This document shows, one piece after another, positions 9,412 through 19,430 of a DNA stretch of 64,000 bases; position 1 is the stretch's first letter; each line of letters begins with the position of its first letter. The notes under the pieces are model-generated. The model worked only from the letters and a program-made list of their open reading frames with translations, did no database searches and was not told the DNA's origin. Source of the DNA: JABDCI01 sp964475835. GTDB lineage: Bacteria; Verrucomicrobiota; Verrucomicrobiia; JABWAM01. The position numbers were made by a program, and so were the translations under genes. Where the stretch lies: NCBI GenBank assembly GCA_964475835.1, contig CAYYYL010000013.1:5948-69947 (forward strand). The letters are read 5' to 3'.

Positions 9412-10233
9412 TCAAACGCGGCTGATACCACGTACAAGGGACGATACAAACCGGGAAACACGCGGCACCATGTCCCGCCTTCCCTCATGTTTCGCGATGC
9501 GATTCACAATCGCGCTGCCCACCACACACCCGTCCGCCAGCATGGCAGCCTGCTTCACCTGGGCGGGCGTGGAGATTCCAAAACCCACCACCACCGGCAC
9601 CCTGGACTCCCGGCGGATTTCGCGAATCCTGGGCGTCATGCCCCCCTTCAACTGCTTCTGCATGCCCGTAACACCCTCGCGCGACACATAGTAAATGAAT
9701 CCCTTCGCCTTCCGGGCAATCCCTTTCAACCTGTCGCCATCCGTCGTGGGAGCGACCAGGTGAATGGGATGGATTCCCGCACGACTCAACGCGTTTTCGT
9801 ACCCCCCACTTTCCTCGGGTGGAAGATCGAGGTTCAGCACCCCATCGACCCCGGCACCAGTGGCGTCACGAACGAACTTCGAAAAACCGTATCGGTGAAT
9901 GGGATTGAAGTAGGTAAAAAGTACAATCGGAATCTCCACTCCGGAGGTTCGCAGCTCCCGGACCGTGGCGAGGACACCCGCAAGGGTGGTTCCCGATCGG
10001 AGGGCACGATCGGCAGCAAGCTGGTTCACCACCCCATCGGCCAGGGGATCGGAGAAGGGAACGCCCAGCTCAAGAATATCGACCCCGGCCTTTTCAAAGG
10101 CTCGAGCCAGTTGAGAGGTCGCTTCCAGGGAGGGGTCGCCCGCTGTGATGTAGGCGACAAAAGCCCGCCTCCCCGCCTTTCGCAGGACGGAAAAACAGTG
10201 ATCGATGCGATTTTTCGATAAAGAGACGCGCAT
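9412..10233 (-). CDS. trpA: Tryptophan synthase alpha subunit
   Basis: Cleaves indole-3-glycerol phosphate to indole and glyceraldehyde-3-phosphate. It is 273 aa, with the catalytic Glu in ELGVPFSDPLADG and the second catalytic Asp in the same segment. The phosphate-binding GFGIS motif lies near the C-terminus. The usual ADGPVIQ sequence reads ADGVVNQ here. trpB is not in the window upstream; instead a divergent MoxR gene begins 168 bp away. Downstream manC is tightly coupled, an uncommon partner. Confidence 0.95.
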   Translation of the reverse strand: MRVSLSKNRIDHCFSVLRKAGRRAFVAYITAGDPSLEATSQLARAFEKAGVDILELGVPFSDPLADGVVNQLAADRALRSGTTLAGVLATVRELRTSGVEIPIVLFTYFNPIHRYGFSKFVRDATGAGVDGVLNLDLPPEESGGYENALSRAGIHPIHLVAPTTDGDRLKGIARKAKGFIYYVSREGVTGMQKQLKGGMTPRIREIRRESRVPVVVGFGISTPAQVKQAAMLADGCVVGSAIVNRIAKHEGRRDMVPRVSRFVSSLVRGISRV

Positions 10234-10401
10234 TTGGAACCCAACGAGTTACCGCGTTTTGACGGCAGATGCAAGCCGGGGATTCCTGTGAAAATCCCCT
10301 CCACCCCTCCCGTTCCTGCTGGAAAAGTCAGCCGCTCAAGAACTTCCAACGATATCGGGATTGATTCCCATGTCGTTTCGGGCGAGAGTGGGGAAGTCTC
10401 T

Positions 10402-11328
10402 ATGGCCGACATCAAGCCCAAGATCGATCAAGTATTGAACCAGTTGCAGAGCATCATTGTCGGCAAGAACCATTCCCTTCGTCTGGCACTCTGCTGCCTC
10501 CTTGCCCGTGGACATCTTTTAATCGAGGACCTTCCCGGCGTGGGAAAGACCACTCTCGCACGAGCCCTTGCCCGCAGTCTGGGACTGGACATGCGGCGGA
10601 TCCAGTTCACCAGCGATCTCCTGCCCGCCGATATTCTTGGTGGCAACATTTTCGACAAGGACAGCCAGTCCCTCGTCTTTCATCCCGGCCCCATCTTTGG
10701 ACAGGTGGTTCTCGCCGACGAAATCAATCGTGCCACGCCCAAGACTCAGAGCGCCCTTCTTGAGGCCATGGAAGAGGTTCAAGCCACGATCGACGGTCAG
10801 ACCTACACCCTGCCGCAACCCTTTTTTGTCATTGCGACTCAAAACCCCCATCATCTTGTCGGAACCTATCCCCTGCCGGAATCCCAACTGGACCGCTTCC
10901 TGATGCGCATTGAACTGGGATTTCCGGATCGTGACGCCGAACGCCTCATGCTCTCGGGCCCTGATCGGCGGGACCTCATCCACCAGATCCCCTCGGCTTT
11001 CACTACCCAGGAAATTATTTTTATCCAAGAGGAAATCCTGAAAGTCCACGTCTCGGAACCCATTCTGGACTACATCCTCGATATTTTGGAACAGAGCCGT
11101 CGCAATACCACGGGCAGCCATGGACTTTCACCCCGTGGAGGCATGGCTCTGCAACGTGCAGCCCAGGCATGGGCCTACATGGAAGGGCGCTCCAACGTCC
11201 TCCCCGAGGACGTCCAGGCCGTGGGCCCGAGCGTGATGGCCCACCGTCTCAAACCTTCTTGGGATGGCTCCACCCACGCGGGGGCCGCCATTGCCGATCA
11301 GTTTTTGAAAAATATTCCGGTTCGCTAG
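10402..11328 (+). CDS. MoxR-family AAA+ ATPase
   Basis: 308-aa AAA+ protein of the MoxR family, which acts as a chaperone for assembling or activating partner complexes. It has Walker A (EDLPGVGKTT), Walker B (VVLADEINRA), sensor 1 (FVIATQNP) and the sensor 2 region (LSPRGGMALQ). The start at MADIKPKID has GGGAAG seven bases upstream; the frame is open back to 10234 but the extra residues are unconserved. It heads a MoxR / DUF58 / transglutaminase unit, a very common bacterial arrangement. Confidence 0.93.
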   Translation: MADIKPKIDQVLNQLQSIIVGKNHSLRLALCCLLARGHLLIEDLPGVGKTTLARALARSLGLDMRRIQFTSDLLPADILGGNIFDKDSQSLVFHPGPIFGQVVLADEINRATPKTQSALLEAMEEVQATIDGQTYTLPQPFFVIATQNPHHLVGTYPLPESQLDRFLMRIELGFPDRDAERLMLSGPDRRDLIHQIPSAFTTQEIIFIQEEILKVHVSEPILDYILDILEQSRRNTTGSHGLSPRGGMALQRAAQAWAYMEGRSNVLPEDVQAVGPSVMAHRLKPSWDGSTHAGAAIADQFLKNIPVR

Positions 11329-11385
11329 CAGGCTGCCGGCGGAGGCACACTGCTTCCGCAGCCCACTGGCGAAGCATTTCTCTTC

Positions 11386-12279
11386 ATGCTTCCACGGCGT
11401 CCCACCCTCCTCCTCCTGCCCACCAGGTACTGCTTCATTCTCGGTGCCGTGATGGTCTCCATCTTCTTCGCCGCGCTGCATTACGAAAACAACCTCGCCT
11501 ACCTCGTTCTGGCGCTCATTGTCAGCATGACGGCTGTTTCGGCAATCCACACTTATCGCAATCTTCTGGAAATCGATATCGACCCCACCCCCATCGTCCC
11601 CGTGTTCGTCGAGGAAGCCGTCATTTTTCCCCTTCAGGTTCATAATCGAAAGGGAACGGATTGCTACTCCCTGCTATTTGATCTCCCCATGAGCCGGTTG
11701 ATCGAACGTCCCACCCCCCTCTCAAAGCTTTCAGGGCACAACACTCATCTTTTGGAACTCAAGCTTGAGGCCCATCAGCGGGGGAAACATTCCCTCTCGG
11801 AACTTCACATCTCAAGCTCCTATCCTTTCGGACTCTTCCGAGTCTCGTTCCGCATCCCTCTCAAAGTGGACTATCTCGTCTACCCCAAACCCGAGCATCT
11901 GCGCCCGTGGAAGGAAAAACGCGAGGAATCCATTTTGGGCGAGCAAACACCGGACCCCAGCGGAGACGATTTTTACGGCTGGAAAAACTATCGCCATGGC
12001 GACTCCCTTCATCACGTAAACTGGAAGGCTTTCGCTCGGGGGCGCCCTCTGTTGGTTCAGGACTACGCCGGAAACCACATTCCACTCCTCTCCCTCACTT
12101 GGGATGAATTGGAGGGACTGGATGAGGAGACCCGGCTCTCCCAGATGGCCTCATGGGTCCTCCAGGCCCATCAACAGGGCATCCCCTACGAGCTCCAGCT
12201 CCCCGGCACAAAAATCCCCATAGGACAGGGAACCCCACACTTTCATCAATGCCTACGCGCCTTAGCTCTCTACTCCTGA
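11386..12279 (+). CDS. DUF58-domain membrane protein
   Basis: 297 aa with two N-terminal hydrophobic segments (about residues 15-60) and a DUF58 domain. The hallmark DFYGWKNYRHGD and VNWKAFAR are near residues 197-215. DUF58 proteins have a von Willebrand A-like fold and occur beside MoxR ATPases. Their molecular function is not settled. The gene lies 57 bp after the MoxR gene and overlaps the next one by 31 bp, so the three are probably translated together. Confidence 0.9.
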   Translation: MLPRRPTLLLLPTRYCFILGAVMVSIFFAALHYENNLAYLVLALIVSMTAVSAIHTYRNLLEIDIDPTPIVPVFVEEAVIFPLQVHNRKGTDCYSLLFDLPMSRLIERPTPLSKLSGHNTHLLELKLEAHQRGKHSLSELHISSSYPFGLFRVSFRIPLKVDYLVYPKPEHLRPWKEKREESILGEQTPDPSGDDFYGWKNYRHGDSLHHVNWKAFARGRPLLVQDYAGNHIPLLSLTWDELEGLDEETRLSQMASWVLQAHQQGIPYELQLPGTKIPIGQGTPHFHQCLRALALYS

Positions 12280-14300
12280 AGTGGATCTACACGAAGGGAA
12301 CCATCCAGCTCACCCCTCCCCAGGTGCGAATGCTGCTGGTCACGGTCACCTTTGTTCTCCTCCCATTTCTATTCTTTCTCTCGTGGTTCACGATGCCGAT
12401 GCTACTCATTTTTGTCACGTGGCGCTACTACCTGGAGGTACGTCAGGCCGCACTGCCTTCCTTTCTGACGAAACTCGCCCTGCTCTCCCTACTCACAGGA
12501 TTGATCGCATGGGATCAACAAACCCTCCTGGGTCGTGATGCCGGGACATCCTTCCTCATGGGGCTTCTCGGAATCAAACTCCTGGAACTTCGTACACCCC
12601 GGGATTTCATTGTCATCTGTCTGCTCTGTTTTTTCATGATCGCAGGTGCCCTGCTTTTCTCCCAATCCCTCATCATGGTGTTCTATCTTGCATGTGCCAT
12701 CATCCTGATCCACAGCTCCCTGGCCCGGCTGCACAGCACGGCTCCCAATCAACCTGAGGTGTTTTCGGCATGGCGGTTCACCACCCGGGTTTTTTACCAA
12801 TCCCTGCCCCTGGCACTCCTGATCTTTCTTTGTTTCCCGCGAATGCAGGCGAACTTCGCCTTCCAACTTCGGCCGAGCATCACCGGTCTCTCGGATTACA
12901 TGCAACCCGGTGATATTGCACGGCTCGCAAATGATGCAAGAATCGCCTTCCGGGTCGATTTTCCAAATCATGACAAACCAGCGGGTATCCCCTATTGGCG
13001 CGGCTTGATTTTCTGGAACACCGACGGCCGTGAGTGGCACGTGGGAGCAAGACCCCGACCTGCCGCCCAGGCCCATATTCCAAATCAACCGGGCATCACT
13101 CAGCAGATCACCCTCATGCCCCATGCCCAACGGTGGATGTTCGCCCTGGACTATCCGATTGCGGCGCCCGCGCGCACCATTTTTGCTGCGGGAAGCATCC
13201 TCGAATCCCGCTCCATCGTTTTCCGGAAAACCCAATACACTGTCAGATCCCACCTCTCCGGCAATCCCCAGGACATGTCCCTCGACATCGAAACGAAGAC
13301 CCTTCAACTCCCCCGACGCCTCAGTCCGCGTATGGTTAGTCTTGTGCGGGAATGGCAGGCAAAAGCACCGCAACCGCGAGACATGGTTCAAACAGGGCTC
13401 CGCTATTTTCATGACAACGGGTTCCTCTATACCCTGAGCCCCGGACGTTACGACGGTCCCGATCCCATGGGGGATTTCCTTTTCGATCGGAAACAGGGTT
13501 TTTGCGAGCATTTTGCCAGCTCATTCGCCCTCTTGATGCGTATCGCGGGAATCCCTTCGCGACTCGTCGCAGGTTACATGGGGGGTGAATACAATCCCTA
13601 CGGGGGCTTCATGACCGTGCGACAGGCCAACGCCCACGTCTGGGTTGAAGTATGGCTTCCAGACGAGGGATGGGTGCGGATCGATCCGACCGCAGCGCTT
13701 TCCTCCGATCAAATCGAAACCAGCGTTCAAAACCTCCTTCGAACAAACGGAGCGGCGCCTGGGAGTGAAACCGCCCTGGATCCGACCGCGGGTGCCAATC
13801 CGGCAAGGCGCTTCGTTCACTTCATGCGCCTCTGGCGGGAACTTATCGAAGACCGGTGGGATCGCTGGGTCCTGGCTTACGATCTCCAGACGCAGGAAAA
13901 CATATTAAAATTCCTGGGACTGGAATCTCGTGGTTGGTTGTGGGTGGGAACCATGCTCCTCCTGGCCACTTTCACAACTCTCTGGACCGTGACCCACTTC
14001 CTTAAACGTCGATCCCGTTCTCAAAACCCGCTGGAGCACATGTACCGCACCTTTTGCAACCGCCTGGCCGCGGCGGGGGTATCACGACACTCCTGGGAGG
14101 GTCCCCTGGCTTTTGGTCAGCGGGCCGCCAAACACCTCCCGTCCCAGGCCAACCCCATCCAGACCCTGGCATCCCTCTACGCAGACCTCCGATACGGCCC
14201 CGTCTCCACCTCCACCCAATTGGGCGAATTTCAGGAACGCCTCCGGGATTTTCATCCGGGCCGGGGGCGAAAAGAAACGATGACCACAAATGAAACCTGA
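12249..14300 (+). CDS. Membrane transglutaminase-like protein (DUF3488/transglutaminase core)
   Basis: 683 aa. The N-terminal half carries about six membrane segments of the DUF3488 type. A transglutaminase-like cysteine protease fold follows, with Cys in KQGFCEHFA, His in NAHVWVEVW and Asp in IDPTAA, so the catalytic triad is complete. A last membrane helix (WLWVGTMLLLATFTTLW) and a DUF4129-like tail end the protein. The start at 12249 (MPTRLSS) lies inside the DUF58 gene. Substrate and cellular role are unknown. Confidence 0.92.
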   Translation: MPTRLSSLLLKWIYTKGTIQLTPPQVRMLLVTVTFVLLPFLFFLSWFTMPMLLIFVTWRYYLEVRQAALPSFLTKLALLSLLTGLIAWDQQTLLGRDAGTSFLMGLLGIKLLELRTPRDFIVICLLCFFMIAGALLFSQSLIMVFYLACAIILIHSSLARLHSTAPNQPEVFSAWRFTTRVFYQSLPLALLIFLCFPRMQANFAFQLRPSITGLSDYMQPGDIARLANDARIAFRVDFPNHDKPAGIPYWRGLIFWNTDGREWHVGARPRPAAQAHIPNQPGITQQITLMPHAQRWMFALDYPIAAPARTIFAAGSILESRSIVFRKTQYTVRSHLSGNPQDMSLDIETKTLQLPRRLSPRMVSLVREWQAKAPQPRDMVQTGLRYFHDNGFLYTLSPGRYDGPDPMGDFLFDRKQGFCEHFASSFALLMRIAGIPSRLVAGYMGGEYNPYGGFMTVRQANAHVWVEVWLPDEGWVRIDPTAALSSDQIETSVQNLLRTNGAAPGSETALDPTAGANPARRFVHFMRLWRELIEDRWDRWVLAYDLQTQENILKFLGLESRGWLWVGTMLLLATFTTLWTVTHFLKRRSRSQNPLEHMYRTFCNRLAAAGVSRHSWEGPLAFGQRAAKHLPSQANPIQTLASLYADLRYGPVSTSTQLGEFQERLRDFHPGRGRKETMTTNET

Positions 14301-14946
14301 CCCCAAATACATCGTCTTCAATCCGGAATTGTACCACTACATGGTCCGCCAGCGAAGCCATACCAACGATCCCGTTCTCGCCTCCCTTCGGAAGGAAACG
14401 GCAGCCCTGGGTGACGCCAGCCGCATGCTCATCGGAGAGGAACAGGGGAGTCTCCTCACACTCCTCGTCCGTTCGTTGAAAGTGAAATCCGCCATCGAAA
14501 TCGGAACCTTCACCGGATACAGCGCCATCTGCATTGCCCGGGGGCTCCCTTCCAAGGGACACCTTCTCTGTTGCGACTTGAGCAAATCCTGGACAGCCAT
14601 TGCCCGGAAATACTGGAAGCGGGCAGGCATGGCCTCCCGCATCCGTTTGAAACTGGCCCCAGCCGAGGATACCCTTCGAAAACTTGGACGTCGTCGATTT
14701 GAATTCGCATTTATCGACGCCGACAAGGGGAACTATGACCTCTATTTCGAACTCCTCCTCCCTCACATGCGTCGCAACGCGCTCATCCTCTTTGACAACA
14801 CTCTCTGGGGAGGAAACATTATTAAGCCTGAACATCCCGACGCCCGTGCCTTGCACGCCCTCAACCGGAAGCTCTCCCACGATCCACGGGTGGAGTCTGT
14901 CCTTCTGCCGATTTGTGACGGCATTTTGATCTGCCGGAAGAAATGA
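14290..14946 (+). CDS. Class I SAM-dependent O-methyltransferase
   Basis: 218-aa methyltransferase of the catechol / caffeoyl-CoA O-methyltransferase family (Methyltransf_3). It shows AIEIGTFTGYSAI (motif I), the metal-binding FIDADKGNY and ILFDNTLWGG, and a C-terminal DGILICRK. The substrate cannot be read from sequence; bacterial members methylate catechols or small phenolics. The gene starts 11 bp before the end of the transglutaminase gene, so it is the last cistron of that operon. Confidence 0.9.
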   Translation: MKPDPKYIVFNPELYHYMVRQRSHTNDPVLASLRKETAALGDASRMLIGEEQGSLLTLLVRSLKVKSAIEIGTFTGYSAICIARGLPSKGHLLCCDLSKSWTAIARKYWKRAGMASRIRLKLAPAEDTLRKLGRRRFEFAFIDADKGNYDLYFELLLPHMRRNALILFDNTLWGGNIIKPEHPDARALHALNRKLSHDPRVESVLLPICDGILICRKK

Positions 14947-14956
14947 AAATAACAAA

Positions 14957-14979
14957 GGCGACGACAGAGTGTCGCCCTC
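14957..14979. repeat. Copy of the dispersed palindromic repeat
   Basis: GGCGACGACAGAG then TGTCGCCCTC lies in the 50-bp gap between the O-methyltransferase and the M48 protease genes. It matches, with one base different, the copy at 29383-29406. Confidence 0.6.
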
Positions 14980-14996
14980 TCGCTCACAGGTAAACC

Positions 14997-16259
14997 ATGG
15001 AAGCCACATCCCTGTTTCTTTTCATTTTTCTCTTCCTCTTTGCCTTTCACTTCATCCTCGAACGTGGCCTTGCCATCCTCCACATCCGACACATCCTCGC
15101 CCATCGACATACCCTTCCCGACTTTCTAAAATCCGCAATTTCGCCGGAACAATACGAAAAAAGCATCCGGTACGCCGAAGCGCGCCACCGCTTCGGACAG
15201 AAGCAGGCATTCCTCGATACCGCCCTCGTTCTCATCTGCCTGTTTTCCGGACTGATCCCATGGTGGAGTGGATATGTCCATCCCTTTGGATTTGGAAATG
15301 TCGGCACCGGAATTCTGTTTCTCGGAGGGTTCGCATTTGCAAACTCCCTGCTTTCCATTCCCTTCGAGTGGTACGAAATTTTCCACATCGAAGCGGCCTT
15401 TGGTTTCAATCAAACAACCCCACGAACCTTTTGGATCGATAAACTTAAGGGGTGGCTCCTTGGCCTGATCCTGGGCATTCCGCTACTTACAGGATTACTC
15501 TGGCTGATGGAACGCCTGGGTCCCACGTGGTGGATCTGGGGCGCCAGTCTGGTCATCGGATTTCAGTTCATCCTTCTCGTGATCTATCCCATTCTGATCG
15601 CACCTCTTTTCAATAAATTTACCCCTCTTGAAGATGGTGAAATGAAGCACCAGCTCATGGCTTTGGCGGACAAGTGTCAATTTCATACCAAGGATATCTT
15701 TGTCATGGACGGTTCACGACGCTCCACCCATTCCAATGCCTATTTCACAGGTCTCGGAAAAGGCCGGCGAATCGTTCTTTACGATACCCTGCTTCAACAA
15801 CTGTCCGTGCCCGAATTAAAAGCCGTCCTCGCCCATGAAATCGGGCACTATAAGAAGGGGCATATCCTCAAGATGATCCTCCTCTCCTCGGGATTGACCT
15901 TTCTCGGATTTTTCCTTCTTAGTCGCGCCATGAACTGGCCGCCCCTCTTCCAGGCTTTCGAACTTTCTCATTTGACCACGGCCATGCAGCTGCTTCTCCT
16001 GGGACTGATTGCCCCGGTATTCACCTTCTGGGTATCCCCTCTGATCCATCGTTTGTCCCGAAACCATGAATACGAAGCTGACGCATTCGCCGCGATAACC
16101 ACCCAGGATGCGCAGAGCATGAAAGGGGCGTTGATCAAACTTTTTGAAAAGAATCTTTCACCCCTCTTTCCGCATCCCGCTTACAGCGCATACCACCATT
16201 CGCATCCCACTTTATTGGAACGGCTTTCCCGCTTGTCGGATTCGCGAGCGCGACCTTGA
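14997..16259 (+). CDS. M48-family (Ste24/CAAX protease-like) membrane metalloprotease
   Basis: 420-aa integral membrane zinc metalloprotease. The zinc-binding HEIGHYKKGH (about residue 280) and the downstream Glu ligand motif NHEYEADAFA are intact. The N-terminal M48_N region has about five hydrophobic helices. Eukaryotic relatives process prenylated CAAX proteins; bacterial members probably act in membrane-protein quality control, which is an inference. The gene seems independent, with only a repeat copy between it and the previous operon. Confidence 0.93.
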   Translation: MEATSLFLFIFLFLFAFHFILERGLAILHIRHILAHRHTLPDFLKSAISPEQYEKSIRYAEARHRFGQKQAFLDTALVLICLFSGLIPWWSGYVHPFGFGNVGTGILFLGGFAFANSLLSIPFEWYEIFHIEAAFGFNQTTPRTFWIDKLKGWLLGLILGIPLLTGLLWLMERLGPTWWIWGASLVIGFQFILLVIYPILIAPLFNKFTPLEDGEMKHQLMALADKCQFHTKDIFVMDGSRRSTHSNAYFTGLGKGRRIVLYDTLLQQLSVPELKAVLAHEIGHYKKGHILKMILLSSGLTFLGFFLLSRAMNWPPLFQAFELSHLTTAMQLLLLGLIAPVFTFWVSPLIHRLSRNHEYEADAFAAITTQDAQSMKGALIKLFEKNLSPLFPHPAYSAYHHSHPTLLERLSRLSDSRARP

Positions 16260-16375
16260 TTCCTTGGATCCTCCCTCACCGTCGGGGATCGAATTTTACG
16301 AGGAAAAAGGGTGGAGATTGGTTTTCTTCAATGTCTTGATGTCAAAAATTCCTATTGGCATTTTCACAATCTCTT

Positions 16376-16395
16376 ATTTCTCATTTATGAGAAAT
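16376..16395. promoter_or_regulatory. Perfect 9-bp inverted repeat upstream of the autotransporter
   Basis: ATTTCTCAT and ATGAGAAAT are separated by TT, 71 bp before the autotransporter start. Size and symmetry suit a dimeric repressor site. No matching regulator is evident, so this is a candidate only. The rest of the 207-bp gap shows nothing else recognisable. Confidence 0.4.
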
Positions 16396-16466
16396 CCTGC
16401 CCTGCCGATAAATCCAAAAGCGCCCTCATGCAGACAGCGCTTCCGCCACCCTAACCTGGAAAATCG

Positions 16467-19430
16467 ATGAAAACCCAAGGATTTGGTCCGAAATTAGTTC
16501 TTATTTTAACCACAGCCCTTTGCATCGCCTCCTTGCAAGCAGCCCCTGTCACCTGGGATGGAAGCACGGACGGAAACTGGAATACCGGTGGAAACTGGGG
16601 CGGAACGCCTCCAGCAAACGGAGATGACATCACCTTTGACGCCACGAGCGTCGGTGTCGTCGCGACCACCAACGACATCGTCGGCCTGAGTCTCACCAAG
16701 ATCACGCTCTCAAATCCTCCCGCCACCGTTTCTGTGAGTGGAAACGCCTTTACCCTGACAGGAGCCGGTGGCGTGGGCATCGATTTAAACACCGCCGGGA
16801 ACTTGACTGTCTCCCCGACCATCACTCTCGGTGGTGCACTCAGCTTCACCGTGGCCGCGGGGCAAACCCTCACCGTGGGTGGCATCACCCAGGCCGGCAA
16901 TTTGCTGACCTTGAATGGAGCGGGTGACCATAATCTGACAGGCCTCATCACCGGAGCCGGTGGCATCACCGCGGCGGCGGGCACCACCACCATCAGTGGA
17001 AACAATAACAACAATTTCAGCGGTGCGGTCAATGTCAGTAATGGCGCCACGCTCGTGATTTCCGATGCCAATGCCCTGGGGGGCACGGCAGCAGGAACCA
17101 CAGTTGCTAGTGGAGGGACACTCACCCTCCAAGGTGGCATCACCACAGCTGCCGAAGCGCTCACCATCTCGGGAACGGGCGTGGGAGGAAACGGCGCATT
17201 GCGAAATCTAAGCGGCGCAAACACGTATGCCGGGGCGATCACCCTGGCGGCCGCTTCCACCATCACCTCCACCGCAGGGACGCTGTCTTTGACCAACACC
17301 ATCGATAATGGTGGTTTTACAGCAACCTTTGCGGGTGCTGGAAACACCACCGCCAGCGGAGTGATCTCCGGAACGGGCGGTCTGACAAAATCCGGGGCGG
17401 GCACCCTCATCTTGAGTGGCGCGAACACCTACACGGGTGACACCACCCTCAATGGAGGTACGACCGTTATCAATGCCGCCAACGGCATCGGAGTTCAGTC
17501 CGTCCTGAGCGCCACGGCCATCAACGTGACCGACAATTCCACCCTCCAACTCGGGGGCTCCTTCACCCTGGGCAGTAACGCCGGCGTGACGATTGCCAAC
17601 ACCAAAACACTCACCCTTGATTCGAACGGAAACAATCTCACCATCAGCGGCATCATTGCCGGAGCGGGCGGTCTGACGAAAGCCGGAACGGGCACGCTGA
17701 CGCTGAATGGAATCGACACATTCTCCGGCACCACCACCATTAACGCCGGCACCGTCGTCTTCGGCGCCAATCATACCGGTGGCGGCGCGATCACTCTCGG
17801 AGCTTCGGGAACCATGTATGCAGGGTCGAGAACCCTGACCACCTCCGCCCTCACCGTGAACGGTAATTTCACTCCCGGAAGCGCCTCCACTCCGGGCAAT
17901 GCCACCATCAGTGGTAATCTTTCCGGATCGGGAACATTCAACGCCCGTTTTCAATCAGACACGGTTTTCGACAAGTTGACGATTTCAGGCGCGGGGGCAA
18001 CAGCCAATGTGGGATCGATGACCCTCACCCCCGTGTTCTCATACTCCCCAAATCTCGGCACCCAATACACCATCGTTGATTTGACGGGTGGCGGAGGGGC
18101 CGCTGTCAGTGGCACCTTTACGCTCAATACCGCCAGTCTTAATCCCACCCTGCAAATCTCCCTCACTTACAATGCCGCAAGCATCGTTCTTGTCATCCAA
18201 AACAACCTCGCCAACCCTGCGCTCAATCTGACACCCACCCAGCAAGGCGTCGCCACCTCCCTCGCCACAGGAGCGCCTTCGAGTGATTTGACCATCGTTC
18301 AGGCGGCGATCGGCACCCTCACGACATCCGATGCGGTTAAAGCTGCGTATGATGAGATCACACCGGCTAAACTCAATGATCTCGCCGAAATGACTCTTTC
18401 CGCCGTTCAGGAGCAGAACAGCAATCTTGATTCCCGCATGAACGCCCTCCGCGCCGGCGGCGCCGACTCCTTCAGCTTCACGGATGATCGCTCCGCTTCC
18501 TGGAGTTTTGATGGAACGCTTCTGGCAGACAACAACCAGGGTTTGAGTTCCCTTCGGCATGCCAAAGTGGTTCCGAAAAGTGAGGAGTCCCCCTGGGGGA
18601 TATTTGCCCTTGGCAGCGGCATCTTTGGGGAACAGGACAGCACCCCGGGCCGCACCGGATACGAATTCACCTCCGCAGGAGCTACGGTCGGGGCAGATTA
18701 CCAGTTCAATTCCCAAATCGCAGCCGGATTCGCCCTGGGCTACAACCGGACGGACACCACCCTCGATCGTGCTGGCGGCACCGCCAAGGTGGACACAATC
18801 ACGGCAGGTCCCTACGCCAACTTTCACGCAGGTGACGATCAAACGGACTTTTACATCAATGGAGCCCTTACGTACGGCCACAGCCTCTTCGACACGAAAC
18901 GGCACATCGTATTCGCCTCCATCGACCGCACGGCCGAAGGAGATCCTTCAGGTAACATGGCCAGCGCGCTTTTCTCCACAGGATACGACATCAAGCAAAG
19001 TCATTTCATCTTCGGACCCACGGCCTCGATCCAATACACCCGTCAATGGATTGACTCCTATGCGGAGAAAAATGCAGGCGCATTGAATCTGACCATCGAC
19101 GATCAAACCGTGGAGAGCATCGAAAGCCAGGTCGGCGGCAGGGTCGCCTACGAATGGGAAATCCGCAAGGTGACCGTAGTCCCCTCGCTTTTCGCCAGTT
19201 ACCAGCACGAATTCTCGGACGACGCACGAAATATCACGGCCAAGCTTGGCGGAGGAAGCTCCTTCCAGACCACAACCTCGTCTCCTCACCGGGACTTTGC
19301 CAATGTGGGCTGCGGAGTAAACGTCAAACTCTCCGAAGCCATCTCGTTTGCCATGGGATGCAGCACCCTCCTCGGGGACCGTCACTACAACGAACTCTCC
19401 GTGAGCGGCTCTCTCCGCTATCGGTTCTAG
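16467..19430 (+). CDS. Autotransporter with beta-strand repeats and C-terminal beta-barrel
   Basis: 987 aa. A signal peptide ends near ASLQA (residue 26), followed by the TWDGSTDGNWNTGGNW motif typical of verrucomicrobial surface proteins. A passenger of about 600 residues is rich in Gly, Thr and Asn. It carries autotransporter-associated beta-strand repeats such as GLTKSGAGTLILSGANTYTG and a second GLTKAGTGTLTLNG copy. The last 280 residues form an autotransporter beta-domain ending in the outer-membrane signature YRF. It is secreted by the type Va route and is probably a surface or adhesion protein. No protease or lipase motif is visible in the passenger. Confidence 0.93.
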   Translation: MKTQGFGPKLVLILTTALCIASLQAAPVTWDGSTDGNWNTGGNWGGTPPANGDDITFDATSVGVVATTNDIVGLSLTKITLSNPPATVSVSGNAFTLTGAGGVGIDLNTAGNLTVSPTITLGGALSFTVAAGQTLTVGGITQAGNLLTLNGAGDHNLTGLITGAGGITAAAGTTTISGNNNNNFSGAVNVSNGATLVISDANALGGTAAGTTVASGGTLTLQGGITTAAEALTISGTGVGGNGALRNLSGANTYAGAITLAAASTITSTAGTLSLTNTIDNGGFTATFAGAGNTTASGVISGTGGLTKSGAGTLILSGANTYTGDTTLNGGTTVINAANGIGVQSVLSATAINVTDNSTLQLGGSFTLGSNAGVTIANTKTLTLDSNGNNLTISGIIAGAGGLTKAGTGTLTLNGIDTFSGTTTINAGTVVFGANHTGGGAITLGASGTMYAGSRTLTTSALTVNGNFTPGSASTPGNATISGNLSGSGTFNARFQSDTVFDKLTISGAGATANVGSMTLTPVFSYSPNLGTQYTIVDLTGGGGAAVSGTFTLNTASLNPTLQISLTYNAASIVLVIQNNLANPALNLTPTQQGVATSLATGAPSSDLTIVQAAIGTLTTSDAVKAAYDEITPAKLNDLAEMTLSAVQEQNSNLDSRMNALRAGGADSFSFTDDRSASWSFDGTLLADNNQGLSSLRHAKVVPKSEESPWGIFALGSGIFGEQDSTPGRTGYEFTSAGATVGADYQFNSQIAAGFALGYNRTDTTLDRAGGTAKVDTITAGPYANFHAGDDQTDFYINGALTYGHSLFDTKRHIVFASIDRTAEGDPSGNMASALFSTGYDIKQSHFIFGPTASIQYTRQWIDSYAEKNAGALNLTIDDQTVESIESQVGGRVAYEWEIRKVTVVPSLFASYQHEFSDDARNITAKLGGGSSFQTTTSSPHRDFANVGCGVNVKLSEAISFAMGCSTLLGDRHYNELSVSGSLRYRF

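Noticed and set aside
12489..13511. A 340-residue minus-strand frame inside the transglutaminase gene
   Set aside because: Antisense to a gene with intact catalytic triad; no domain of its own.
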